64,000 nt of DNA, from contig JADZBS010000003.1 in the NCBI GenBank assembly GCA_020851975.1, positions 1 to 64,000 on the forward strand, in the 5' to 3' direction. The position numbers were made by a program, and so were the translations under genes. The notes beneath the pieces are model-generated. The model was not told the DNA's origin and searched no databases. It saw nothing but the letters and a program-made list of their open reading frames with translations. This document shows, in pieces, positions 42,775 to 51,421 of the stretch. This stretch comes from Gammaproteobacteria bacterium. GTDB lineage: Bacteria; Pseudomonadota; Gammaproteobacteria; Steroidobacterales; GCA-2729495. Within the stretch, counting starts at the first letter, position 1. Every line of letters begins with the position of its first letter.

Positions 42775-43935
42775 ATGAGCCGCCTGCCCCCGTTGTACCG
42801 GCCGGAGCTGCTCTCGCCCGCGGACCGCGAGCGCCTGGCGCAGGTGCTCGCGCGCATCGACGAGGCCGCCGACCGCTTCCTCGGCTATCCCTGCTCCGGC
42901 CGTTTCGACTACACGCCGCTCTACCCCTTCCTGCGCTACCCGCTGAACAACGTCGGCGATCCGTTCGTCCCGACGACCTTTGCCGTGCAGACGCACGACA
43001 TCGAAGTCGAGGTGCTGGAGGCATTCCGGGAGTTCACCCGCGCGCCGCGCGACGGCTTCTGGGGCTACGTCACCAACGGCGGCACCGAGGGCAACATGTA
43101 CGGCATCTACCTCGCCCGGGAACTGCACCCGGACGGGGTCGTGTACTACTCGGAGGACACGCACTACAGTGTCGCCAAGATCCTGCGCCTGCTGCACGCG
43201 CGCAACATCATGATCCGCAGCCTGCCGGGTGGAGAGATCGACTACGAGGACCTGCACGCGACGATTGCCGTGCGCCGCGACGTGCCGCCCATCATCTTCG
43301 CCAATATCGGCACGACGATGACCGGCGCGGTCGACGACCTCGCCCGGATCCGCGCCGTGCTCGCCGACCTCGCCATCCCGGCGTCCTACATCCACGCCGA
43401 CGCAGCGCTGAGCGGCATGATCCTGCCGTTCGTCGACGACCCGCAGCCGTTCGGCTTCGACGACGGCGTCGACAGCATCGCCATCAGTGGCCACAAGATG
43501 ATCGGCGCACCGATACCCTGCGGTGTGGCGCTCGCCCGGCGTGCCGCCGTCGACCGCATCGCCCGTGCGGTCGAGTACATCGGTACGCTGGACACCACGC
43601 TCTCGGGCTCCCGCAATGCGATCACGCCGCTCATGATGTGGTATGCGCTGCGCACGCAGGGCACGGCTGGTTTCCGCACCATCGTCGCCCGCTGCATGGA
43701 CATGGCAGACAACGCTATCGCGCGCATGCGCGCTGCCGGCATCGATGCCTGGCGGCATCGCAACTCGATCACCGTGGTGTTTCCACGGCCGGGACCGGCC
43801 GTCATCGCGCGCTGGCAGCTCGCCGTGCACCGCGACATCGCCCACCTGATCGCCATGCCCCATGTCGAGGAGCGCCACGTGGAGGCGCTGGTGGCCGATC
43901 TGGTGCGCGACCGCAGCCAGGAGGGCAAGTCATGA
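42775..43935 (+). CDS. hdc: PLP-dependent histidine-decarboxylase-like enzyme
   Basis: A 386-residue group II decarboxylase closest in character to the Gram-negative PLP histidine decarboxylases. Shared segments: GYVTNGGTEGNMYG, SEDTHYSVAK (His130), ANIGTTMTGAVDD, LHADAALSGMI-type IHADAALSGMILPF, and the PLP Lys241 in ISGHKMIGAPIPCG. Plant serine decarboxylases belong to the same clade, so serine is an alternative substrate. No histidine/histamine antiporter is adjacent. It is coupled by ATGA to an ACT-domain gene. Confidence 0.83.
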   Translation: MSRLPPLYRPELLSPADRERLAQVLARIDEAADRFLGYPCSGRFDYTPLYPFLRYPLNNVGDPFVPTTFAVQTHDIEVEVLEAFREFTRAPRDGFWGYVTNGGTEGNMYGIYLARELHPDGVVYYSEDTHYSVAKILRLLHARNIMIRSLPGGEIDYEDLHATIAVRRDVPPIIFANIGTTMTGAVDDLARIRAVLADLAIPASYIHADAALSGMILPFVDDPQPFGFDDGVDSIAISGHKMIGAPIPCGVALARRAAVDRIARAVEYIGTLDTTLSGSRNAITPLMMWYALRTQGTAGFRTIVARCMDMADNAIARMRAAGIDAWRHRNSITVVFPRPGPAVIARWQLAVHRDIAHLIAMPHVEERHVEALVADLVRDRSQEGKS

Positions 43936-44327
43936 AGCAGATCACAGTGGTCGCCCGCAACCGGCCAGGGCTCCTCGCCGATGTCACCGGAACGCTCGCC
44001 GCAGCGGGCATCGACATCGAGAATGCCGATGCCCAGGCCTTTGCCGATTCCGCCGTCATCCTGCTCACCGTGGACCGCTACGACGACGCGCTGCGGGCCC
44101 TGCGCTCCGTGCCCGAGATCAATGCGGTCTCGGAGGATGCGATTCTCGTTCGGCTGCAGAACGAGCCGGGTGCCCTCGCCAGGTTGTCGCGCCGTTTCAA
44201 GGACGCCGGCATCGACCTGCGCAGCATCCGCTTCCTGCAGCGCGACGATGACTTCGCGCTGGTCGCCATCTCCACCGGCCGCAACGCCGAGGCACTCGAC
44301 CTGGTGAAGGACCTGCTGGTGGGTTGA
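43932..44327 (+). CDS. Tandem ACT-domain protein
   Basis: A 131-residue protein made of two ACT-like domains (about 1-65 and 70-131; MKQITVVARNRPGLLADVTG and LVRLQNEPGALARLSRRFKD). ACT domains bind amino acids. Its start overlaps the stop of the histidine-decarboxylase-like gene by 4 nt, so production is coupled. I infer that it senses the substrate or product of that enzyme; no catalytic domain is present. A similar stand-alone form is found near other amino-acid enzymes. Confidence 0.85.
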   Translation: MKQITVVARNRPGLLADVTGTLAAAGIDIENADAQAFADSAVILLTVDRYDDALRALRSVPEINAVSEDAILVRLQNEPGALARLSRRFKDAGIDLRSIRFLQRDDDFALVAISTGRNAEALDLVKDLLVG

Positions 44328-44331
44328 GGAC

Positions 44332-44357
44332 GGTGCCGGGCTTTCGGGCCCGGCACC
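44332..44357. terminator. Bidirectional hairpin between the ACT gene and the porin
   Basis: A perfect 10-bp stem (GGTGCCGGGC/GCCCGGCACC) with a 6-nt loop in the 37-bp convergent gap. No T-run follows on either side; the position supports a transcription end. Confidence 0.6.
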
Positions 44358-44364
44358 CGCACCG

Positions 44365-45618
44365 TCAGTACTTGAAGTTGAGGTCGAGCTGGAAGCGGTC
44401 GTAGTTGTGCTCGACGCCCGCATTCCCGCCAACCTCGTTGATGAAATAGGAGAGCGCGGCACTGGTCTTGTCCGTCAACGCGTAGGCACCGCGCAACAGG
44501 TGTCCGGAGTTGTCGGTGCCGCCGCCACCGAAGTCCGAATCCGTCCAGAGCCCGAATACCGCGTCGCGCTCCAGATCCTGATAGGCATAGAGGAACTCCC
44601 AGCTGCCCCGGGCCTTGGCCACGCCGAGTTGCGCGCCCGCCGCCCAGCCGGTGTCGAACTCGCCGGCATCGGTGTTGGTGACGTAGTCGATGAACAGGGA
44701 CACGGGCATGCCGAACAGCGCGAAACCAAGCTCGGCAAAGCCCTCCAGCTCGTCGTAGTCGTAGAGGTAGCGGTTGTTCGCGTCCACCGAATTGCCGAAG
44801 AACTTCGCCGACTTGCCCGGCACGGCATAGAAGCCGCCCTTGCCCTCGGTATTGATGGTGAAGTAGCCGGCACCAGCCGTCAGCTTCAGTCCATCCGCGA
44901 AGGGCCAGGCAACGCCGATCTGCCCGCCGGCGCCGATCGCCTCCGTGCTGTCGCTGTCGCTCTCGACCCAGGTGGTCATGGCGTTGGCGAAAAAGATGCC
45001 GTTCACGTACGACAGCCCGAGACCCTCCGGATTGAGGTCGCCGTCCCAGATCAGCGAGTGCTTCCCGGGCTTGTAGAGGTTGTTCCTGAACTTGCCGCCG
45101 ATGACGTTCAGGCCTTCCGCCGCCGCCCAGTTGAAGTAGGCGAGGTCGAGATAGATGTCCTTGCGCGAGCCGCCGCTGCCGATCGTCTGGTTGCTGGACA
45201 CCGGATCGGCATCCTGACTCGTGGACAGCCCGAAACCGACCTCCAGACCAGGCTCCGGCCTGGCGACGATCCCGGCGCGTGCGCGGATGCGTTCCCGGTT
45301 GCGCTCATCGCTCCTGCTGTCGTCGTCGATGTTCTCGTAGCGACCGCGCAGGTCGCCCTGCAGCGTCACCTTCTCGGCCCATGAAGCCGCGGCCGGCCTG
45401 GCTGGTGCCACTGCAGGTGCCGCAGTCGTCGCCACGGCCTCCGCCTGGCCCGTACGCGCCTTCTCCGCAGCCAGCGCCTGCTCCATCTGACCGAGCTTCT
45501 GCGTAAGGGCCGCGATGCTGTCCTTCAGCGCCTGGAACTCCGCGTCGGTGACGGCGGCCGGGGTGAGCGGGCTGGCGAGCAGCAGGCCTGCCGCCAGAGC
45601 GAGTCGTTTGCCGTTCAT
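44365..45618 (-). CDS. Putative outer-membrane porin of the Pho locus
   Basis: A 417-residue outer-membrane beta-barrel candidate. Residues 1-22 are a signal peptide, followed by a short coiled coil (FQALKDSIAALTQKLGQMEQ), an Ala/Pro linker and then alternating amphipathic strands ending in the aromatic terminus LNFKY. This layout is shared with trimeric OprO/OprP-like and 'putative porin' families. GAGGTG is at the ribosome-binding position before ATG 45618. A Pho-box-like site is 59 bp upstream, and pstB is 169 bp upstream on the same strand, so a role in phosphate or phosphoester uptake is likely. Confidence 0.83.
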   Translation of the reverse strand: MNGKRLALAAGLLLASPLTPAAVTDAEFQALKDSIAALTQKLGQMEQALAAEKARTGQAEAVATTAAPAVAPARPAAASWAEKVTLQGDLRGRYENIDDDSRSDERNRERIRARAGIVARPEPGLEVGFGLSTSQDADPVSSNQTIGSGGSRKDIYLDLAYFNWAAAEGLNVIGGKFRNNLYKPGKHSLIWDGDLNPEGLGLSYVNGIFFANAMTTWVESDSDSTEAIGAGGQIGVAWPFADGLKLTAGAGYFTINTEGKGGFYAVPGKSAKFFGNSVDANNRYLYDYDELEGFAELGFALFGMPVSLFIDYVTNTDAGEFDTGWAAGAQLGVAKARGSWEFLYAYQDLERDAVFGLWTDSDFGGGGTDNSGHLLRGAYALTDKTSAALSYFINEVGGNAGVEHNYDRFQLDLNFKY

Positions 45619-45660
45619 GTTCGATGCACCTCTCGTGATTAAATCCATTGGAACGGGTGC

Positions 45661-45694
45661 ATTGTCATTCCCCGAGGTTACGGATGCGTGACAC
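45661..45694 (-). promoter_or_regulatory. Pho box and -10 of the porin
   Basis: GTGTCAC-GCAT-CCGTAAC (45677-45694, minus strand), then exactly 10 nt and GACAAT (45661-45666). Consensus PhoB boxes are 7-4-7 with second half CTGT(A/C)A(C/T). Confidence 0.6.
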
Positions 45695-45787
45695 GAACGA
45701 CATGCGCCCAATGCTGCCTGCAGATCACTGGCTGAAGTCAGGCACCGTCCATCAGCCGGCGTGGCGCTGGGCGTCGCGTGCACTGCC

Positions 45788-46681
45788 TCAACCAAATCGA
45801 CCTGTCACGTAGTCTTCGGTCAGCTTGTGACCTGGATTGGTGAAGATCTTCTCGGTGGGACCAACCTCGACGAGATTCCCAAGGTGAAAGTAGGCCGTAC
45901 GCTGCGATACCCGCGCAGCTTGTTGCATCGAGTGGGTGACGATCGCGATCGCGTACTTCTCGCGCAACTCATCGATGAGGTCCTCGATTCGCGCCGTGGC
46001 GATCGGATCGAGCGCCGAGCAGGGCTCGTCCATCAGGATGACATCGGGGCTCACCGCAATGGCTCGTGCAATGCACAGTCGCTGTTGCTGCCCACCGGAC
46101 AGCCCGGTACCCGGTTCGTCGAGGCGGTCCTTGACCTCGGCGAGGAGACCGGCACGTTCGAGGCTTTCGTAGACGATGTCGTCGAGCTGCCGGCGGCTGC
46201 CGGCGAGACCGTGAATACGCGGGCCATAGGCTACGTTCTCGAAAATCGACTTCGGAAACGGATTCGGCTTCTGGAACACCATGCCGACACGTGCCCGCAG
46301 GAGCACGACATCCATGTCCTTCGCGTAGATGTCCTGCCCGTCGAGGCGGAAATCACCCGTTACCCTGGCGGACTCGATGGTGTCGTTCATGCGGTTGAGA
46401 CAGCGGATGAACGTTGACTTGCCGCAGCCGGACGGGCCAATGAGCGAGACCACCTCGTTGCGACCGATGTCGAGACTGACCTGCTTCAGGGCGTGCGTGT
46501 CGCCGTAGTGCACGTTGCAGTCACGTACGGTGATCACCGGTTCGCGGGCATGGATATCGCCGACGGTTCCGGACCCGCCCCCCGTTCGTTGACTGGTGGT
46601 CGGTATTACAGGTCGATCAGTGCTTCGGTCGTCCAACGGCACGACAGGACTGCCTCCAGGCAGGGCGTTTTCGCGTGTCAT
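45788..46681 (-). CDS. pstB: Phosphate ABC transporter ATP-binding protein PstB
   Basis: Energises phosphate import through PstAC. The product is 297 residues from ATG 46681, with a 45-residue N-terminal extension before the ATPase (typical PstB is about 255). Walker A is [10 protein letters not shown], the Q-loop [10 protein letters not shown], the signature LSGGQQQRL, Walker [15 protein letters not shown] start inside the extension cannot be excluded. It follows pstA by 50 bp. Confidence 0.95.
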   Translation of the reverse strand: MTRENALPGGSPVVPLDDRSTDRPVIPTTSQRTGGGSGTVGDIHAREPVITVRDCNVHYGDTHALKQVSLDIGRNEVVSLIGPSGCGKSTFIRCLNRMNDTIESARVTGDFRLDGQDIYAKDMDVVLLRARVGMVFQKPNPFPKSIFENVAYGPRIHGLAGSRRQLDDIVYESLERAGLLAEVKDRLDEPGTGLSGGQQQRLCIARAIAVSPDVILMDEPCSALDPIATARIEDLIDELREKYAIAIVTHSMQQAARVSQRTAYFHLGNLVEVGPTEKIFTNPGHKLTEDYVTGRFG

Positions 46682-46731
46682 AGTTACCACAAGCTGAAGC
46701 TCCAGGTCACCGTCCGGCGGCGGTTCGCGAC

Positions 46732-48051
46732 CTACCAGCGCCGCTCGAAGCGCCTGCGCAGCCAGACCGCCGCCAGGTTCATGACGAGCAGGAAGGCCAG
46801 CAGCACCATGATGGCCGCCGAGGTCCGCTCGATGAAGGCCCGCTCGGGACTGTCCGCCCATAGGTAGATCTGCACCGGCAGCGCCGTGGATGGATCCAGC
46901 GGCGTGCCTGGCACATCCGCCACGAACGCTACCATGCCTACCATCAGCAACGGCGCTGATTCACCGAGCGCGCGTGCCATGCCGATGATGGCACCCGTGA
47001 GCATGCCCGGCAGTGCCAGCGGCAGGACATGATGAAAGACCGTCTGCATCGGCGAAGCGCCGATGCCAAGCGCCGCTTCGCGCACCGAAGGCGGCACGGA
47101 CTTGATGGCTGCGCGTGCCGCGATGATGATCACCGGCAGCGTCATCAGCGTCAGCACCAGTCCGCCCACTACAGGTGCCGAGCGCGGCAGACCGAGAACG
47201 TTGATGAACACGGCCAGTCCCAGCAGGCCGAAGACGATCGATGGCACGGCCGCGAGATTGTTGATGTTGACCTCGATGAAGTCCGTCCAGCGATTTCGCG
47301 GCGCGAACTCCTCGAGGTAGATCGCCGCCGCCACACCGAGCGGGAACGACAGCAGCAGCGTCACCAGCAGCATGAAGAACGAACCCTTGGTGGCACCCCA
47401 GACGCCGGCCATCTCGGGTTCACGCGAATCACCGGAAACGAAGAACGCCCGGTTGAAATGCAGCTCCAGGCGCCCTTCGGCCTTGAGCCGGTCCACCCAG
47501 GCCAGTTGCGCCCCGCCGGGTCGTCCGCTGACCCCTGCTCCTCGCCCCACGTGGCCCTTGAGGAGCATGTCCACGAAGTCGTCTGCCGGCAGCCACAGCG
47601 ACTGGCGGGTGCCGAGCAACGAGGGGTTGGCGAGCAGCAGATCGCGAAGTTCGTATGCCGCCATCGGGCTGACCAGCCCATTGAGCTCACGACGTTCCCG
47701 TCGTTCCGTCACTTCCGGAAATTGCTCGCCCAGCGCAGACTTCACGAGAAGCTGGTAGTCGGCTCCGGACAACAGTCCCGGCTCGGCTCGACCCTCGGGA
47801 TCCAGCAGGGCACGATCGAAGTGGATGTCGAGCCGGACCTGTGCCTGACGGAAGGCGGAATAGCCGTTGCCAACGACACTGGCGAGCAGCAAGCCCAGGA
47901 AGACGATTCCGAACATCACCGAGAACAGGCCATACAGGCGAAACCGGCGCTCGCTGGCATGGCGCCTTGCAACTCCCGCCTCCACCTTCCGTCGCGCCTC
48001 CGACACGGGCCGTGTTGGGTTCGCATCCGCTCCGGGGTTGTCGTTGCTCAT
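46732..48051 (-). CDS. pstA: Phosphate ABC transporter permease PstA
   Basis: Inner-membrane permease, 439 residues, longer than E. coli PstA (about 296) because of an N-terminal cytoplasmic and periplasmic region (the DUF3333-type extension, about residues 30-210). The membrane core begins near [16 protein letters not shown]; the EAA-loop is [20 protein letters not shown]. The start overlaps the stop of pstC by 4 nt. Confidence 0.94.
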   Translation of the reverse strand: MSNDNPGADANPTRPVSEARRKVEAGVARRHASERRFRLYGLFSVMFGIVFLGLLLASVVGNGYSAFRQAQVRLDIHFDRALLDPEGRAEPGLLSGADYQLLVKSALGEQFPEVTERRERRELNGLVSPMAAYELRDLLLANPSLLGTRQSLWLPADDFVDMLLKGHVGRGAGVSGRPGGAQLAWVDRLKAEGRLELHFNRAFFVSGDSREPEMAGVWGATKGSFFMLLVTLLLSFPLGVAAAIYLEEFAPRNRWTDFIEVNINNLAAVPSIVFGLLGLAVFINVLGLPRSAPVVGGLVLTLMTLPVIIIAARAAIKSVPPSVREAALGIGASPMQTVFHHVLPLALPGMLTGAIIGMARALGESAPLLMVGMVAFVADVPGTPLDPSTALPVQIYLWADSPERAFIERTSAAIMVLLAFLLVMNLAAVWLRRRFERRW

Positions 48052-49436
48052 TCGTACTGCTCCCGGTAACGACGCACGACCAGGAGCGCGACGATATTGA
48101 GCACCAGCGTGACGATGAACAGCACCAGCCCCAGGGCGAACGCCGCCAGCGTCTTCGGGCTGTCGAACTCCTGGTCACCCACCAACAGAGTGACGATCTG
48201 TACCGTCACCGTAGTGACAGCCTCCAGCGGATTTACCGTTAGCCGGGCCGATAACCCCGCGGCCATCACCACGATCATGGTCTCGCCAATGGCACGGGAT
48301 ACCGCCAGCAGCACGCCACCGACGATGCCCGGCAGCGCGGCCGGTATCACCACGCGACGGGTGGTCTCCGAAGTCGTGGCACCCAGGGCAAGCGAGCCGT
48401 CGCGCAGCGACTGTGGCACGGCATTGATGACATCGTCGGACAGAGAAGATATGAACGGGATGATCATCACGCCCATCACGAGCCCGGCGCCGAGCGCACT
48501 TTCCGAGGCCACGTCGAGGCCCAACGCTTCGCCGCCCTCACGCAGCAGTGGTGCCACCGTCAGCGCAGCGAAGTAGCCGTAGACAACCGTCGGGATGCCG
48601 GCCAGCACTTCCAGCAGCGGCTTGACCAGCGCGCGCATGCGCGGTTCCGCATACTCCGACAGGTAAATGGCGACCATCAGGCCAATGGGCACGGCCACGG
48701 CCATGGCGATGGCGGAGATCAGCAACGTACCGGCGAACAGCGGAACGGCGCCGAAGGCGCCCGAGGATCCGACCTGGTCGGGGCGTAACGCCGTCTGCGG
48801 ACTCCACTCGAGGCCGAACAGGAAATCGATGATGGGCACCTGACCGAAGAAACGCACTGCCTCGAAGATCACCGACAGGAGGATGCCGACGGTCGTGAAG
48901 ACAGCGAGAGTCGAGGCGCCGATGAGCAGCGCCTTGACCATCGCCTCGACGCGATTTCGTGCCCTAAGCTGCGGACGTATTGTCCAGCACGCGAGCGCAC
49001 CACCAGCCAGCGCGAGTGCCAGCACGACCGCGGACAGCAGCCAGCGGGAAGCTGAGTGCAGCGCGAGAAACCGCCCGGCAACCGGTTCCAGCTCAGGCGG
49101 CCTCTCCCCGCCCATGGCCTGGCCGGAAGCCAGGGCGCGCACTTCATTCAGCACCAGACTCAGCTCCGACGCCTCCATTGAACGGTACGGCTCCGGCAGT
49201 GTCGTGATGACCTGTCCCATGACGACCCGGTCGCCGACCAGAGCCCACAACGCCAGCACCAGCAGCGCAGGAAGCGCCGAACACAAGGCGGCGTAGTAGC
49301 CATGGTGCGCAGGCAGCGAATGCAGATTGCGAATGCCACGATGACCACCGGCCATGGCGATGGCGCGGCGGCGGGCAGCGAAGTAGGCCAGTATCACCAG
49401 GGTGGCGAAGAGCAGCAGCATGGTTGTCAACCGCAT
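48048..49436 (-). CDS. pstC: Phosphate ABC transporter permease PstC
   Basis: Partner permease of PstA, 462 residues from ATG 49436 (MRLTTMLLLFATLVILAYFA, an extra N-terminal helix). As with PstA it is longer than in E. coli (about 320) through an N-terminal extension of about 150 residues. The EAA-type loop is SLALGATTSETTRRVVIP. Start at 49436 rather than 49505 because the upstream residues do not fit a membrane protein. Confidence 0.94.
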   Translation of the reverse strand: MRLTTMLLLFATLVILAYFAARRRAIAMAGGHRGIRNLHSLPAHHGYYAALCSALPALLVLALWALVGDRVVMGQVITTLPEPYRSMEASELSLVLNEVRALASGQAMGGERPPELEPVAGRFLALHSASRWLLSAVVLALALAGGALACWTIRPQLRARNRVEAMVKALLIGASTLAVFTTVGILLSVIFEAVRFFGQVPIIDFLFGLEWSPQTALRPDQVGSSGAFGAVPLFAGTLLISAIAMAVAVPIGLMVAIYLSEYAEPRMRALVKPLLEVLAGIPTVVYGYFAALTVAPLLREGGEALGLDVASESALGAGLVMGVMIIPFISSLSDDVINAVPQSLRDGSLALGATTSETTRRVVIPAALPGIVGGVLLAVSRAIGETMIVVMAAGLSARLTVNPLEAVTTVTVQIVTLLVGDQEFDSPKTLAAFALGLVLFIVTLVLNIVALLVVRRYREQYE

Positions 49437-49471
49437 GTTTCGCTGGTCTCCCTTTCCAGGCAGGAAACGAC

Positions 49472-49494
49472 GGCGACCTGAAAACCAGGCCGCC
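49472..49494 (-). repeat. Stable hairpin between pstS and pstC
   Basis: 9-bp stem (GGCGGCCTG/CAGGTCGCC, one G-T pair) with a 5-nt loop GTTTT in the 98-bp pstS-pstC gap. No T-run. It probably protects the pstS mRNA or attenuates the downstream permease genes, as seen for periplasmic binding proteins generally. Confidence 0.5.
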
Positions 49495-49534
49495 GCCGGC
49501 ACCATCTCATCGACGTCATGCCCCTGGGCGCCTT

Positions 49535-50596
49535 CTATTTCACGGGACCCATGGCCGCAAGATCGCGCGCTGCCTGCTGCACGGCACTCAACTCGGCGGC
49601 GGGCAGCGGAATCAGTCCCTTGTCGGACAGGTAACCTTCCGCACCCATCGTCTTGTTACTCGTGAACTCAGCCAGGAATTCCCTGAGGCCGGGAATCGGG
49701 CCGACATGCGCCTTCTTCACGTAGAAGAACAGCGGGCGTGACACCGGGTATGCACCCGAAGCGATGGCCTGAAAGGCTGGCGCCTGGCCGTCCACCGTCG
49801 CGCCCTGTACCGCGTCTTCGTTCTGCTCGAGAAAGCTGTAGCCAAAGATTCCCAAAGCGTTCGGATTGGCCTTCAGCTTCTGCACGATGAGGTTGTCGTT
49901 CTCACCAGCCTCGATGAAGCGCCCGTCCTCGCGGATGGTCTGGCATATCCCCTTGAACTTCACTTCGTCCTCTTCCTTGATGGCCGCGATCCACGGGAAT
50001 GCCTTGCAGCCGCCTTCCATCGCCAGTTCCACGAACGCATCTCGCGTACCGGATGTCGGCGGCGGACCGAGCACTTCGATGATGCGGTCCGGAAGGGCCG
50101 GATCCACGTCACGCCAGGTCCTGTATGGGTTGGTTATCAGCGTCGCGCCACCCTTCGGATCCGGGACCTGCCTGGCCAGCGCCAGGAAGATGGCCTTGCG
50201 GGTCAGTGCGAGACGGGACGATGCCACGGAACTGGCGAAGACGATGCCATCGTAGCCAATCTTTATCTCGACGATCTCCCTGACCCCGTTCTTCGCGCAC
50301 TCGGTTACTTCCGAGCTCTTGATACGACGCGAACTGTTGGCCACATCAGGATGCTTCACGCCGACGCCGGCGCAGAACAACCTGATGCCGCCGCCGGATC
50401 CCGTCGACTCGATCTTCGGTGTCCTGAACTTCGAGGTCCGTCCAAACTGTTCGGCCACCACGGTGGCGAACGGATAGACAGTGGACGACCCGACGATGCT
50501 GATGTAGTCGCGGGCGACCTGGCCCCAGGCCAGGGATGAAGCGAGTCCCGCCGCGATGAGCCCGGCCATGGGGCCGGTGTGAAAAATCCGTCGCAC
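49535..50596 (-). CDS. pstS: Phosphate-binding protein PstS
   Basis: Periplasmic phosphate receptor of the Pst system, 353 residues from GTG 50596 with GGGAGG 7 nt upstream. A signal peptide of about 25 residues ends in AWG. Phosphate-contact segments ISIVGSSTVYPFA, ESTGSGGG and PPPTSGTRDAFVE are present. The promoter with a Pho box lies in the 3' end of phoU. Confidence 0.95.
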   Translation of the reverse strand: MRRIFHTGPMAGLIAAGLASSLAWGQVARDYISIVGSSTVYPFATVVAEQFGRTSKFRTPKIESTGSGGGIRLFCAGVGVKHPDVANSSRRIKSSEVTECAKNGVREIVEIKIGYDGIVFASSVASSRLALTRKAIFLALARQVPDPKGGATLITNPYRTWRDVDPALPDRIIEVLGPPPTSGTRDAFVELAMEGGCKAFPWIAAIKEEDEVKFKGICQTIREDGRFIEAGENDNLIVQKLKANPNALGIFGYSFLEQNEDAVQGATVDGQAPAFQAIASGAYPVSRPLFFYVKKAHVGPIPGLREFLAEFTSNKTMGAEGYLSDKGLIPLPAAELSAVQQAARDLAAMGPVK

Positions 50597-50633
50597 TGAA
50601 ACCTCCCTTGTCGCACTTCCATGAGGTGCGGGC

Positions 50634-50667
50634 AGTCTAGGGTGGCCGTGTTACGGATTTGTGTCAG
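50634..50667 (-). promoter_or_regulatory. Pho box and -10 of pstS, within the end of phoU
   Basis: CTGACAC-AAAT-CCGTAAC (50650-50667, minus strand), 10 nt, then TAGACT (50634-50639). The box covers the last codons and TAA stop of phoU. Confidence 0.65.
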
Positions 50668-51379
50668 GGAGACCCATCTCCTGCTTGACGACCTCGATGC
50701 CGACGTGGCGGATGTCCTTGCCGTGCACCAGGTAGACGACGTACTCGGCGATGTTCTTGGCGTGGTCACCGATGCGCTCGAGCGCGCGGGCCGCCCAGGT
50801 GACATCAAGGAACCGGCGGATGGTACGCGGATCCTCCATCATCAGGCTGATGCACTGGCGGGTGATCATGTCGTATTGCTCGTCCACCAGCTTGTCTTCC
50901 TCCACCACGGCCAGTGCATCCTCGGCATCCATCCGCGAGAAGGCGTCGAGCGAATTCCTGACCATTTCCTGCACATGCCCGGCCAGTGCCTCCAGTTCGT
51001 GGTACTCGCCGTGCCCCTGCTTCTCGGTTGCGAGGTGCGCCGCCAGCATCGCGAGCTTGCGGCCCTCGTCACCGATGCGCTCGAGATCGGTGATGGCCTT
51101 GATGACCGAGATGACCAGGCGGAGGTCGGCCGCTGCCGGGCCACGCGTGGCAAGGATCCGGGTGCATTCCTCGTCGATGGCAACCTCCATGCGGTTGACC
51201 TTGTAATCCTCGGCAGCGATCCGCAGACCCATCTCGCTGTCGCCGGACACCAGCGCCTGAACCGCCACGTCGAGGTGCTGCTCCACCAGGCCGCCCATGC
51301 GCAGCACCTCGCTGCGGACGTGCTCCAGCTCCTCGTTGAAACGGCGTGAGATGTGCTGGCTGAAACTCTCTGCTTCCAT
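50651..51379 (-). CDS. phoU: Phosphate signalling regulator PhoU
   Basis: Helical-bundle protein that links Pst transport to PhoR inhibition in high phosphate. It has 242 residues from ATG 51379 (MEAESFSQHISRRFNEELEH), which aligns with E. coli PhoU; ATG 51409 would add 10 residues. Metal-binding repeats E/DxxxD (for example IEEDKL-type VVEEDKLVDEQYD and ERIGDHAKN) occur in both halves. The gene sits between phoR and pstS, unlike the E. coli order where it ends the pst operon. Confidence 0.95.
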   Translation of the reverse strand: MEAESFSQHISRRFNEELEHVRSEVLRMGGLVEQHLDVAVQALVSGDSEMGLRIAAEDYKVNRMEVAIDEECTRILATRGPAAADLRLVISVIKAITDLERIGDEGRKLAMLAAHLATEKQGHGEYHELEALAGHVQEMVRNSLDAFSRMDAEDALAVVEEDKLVDEQYDMITRQCISLMMEDPRTIRRFLDVTWAARALERIGDHAKNIAEYVVYLVHGKDIRHVGIEVVKQEMGLPDTNP

Positions 51380-51421
51380 GGCGGCCTCACTTTGAGCGCA
51401 TTGGCTCATGCAATCGGTTGC

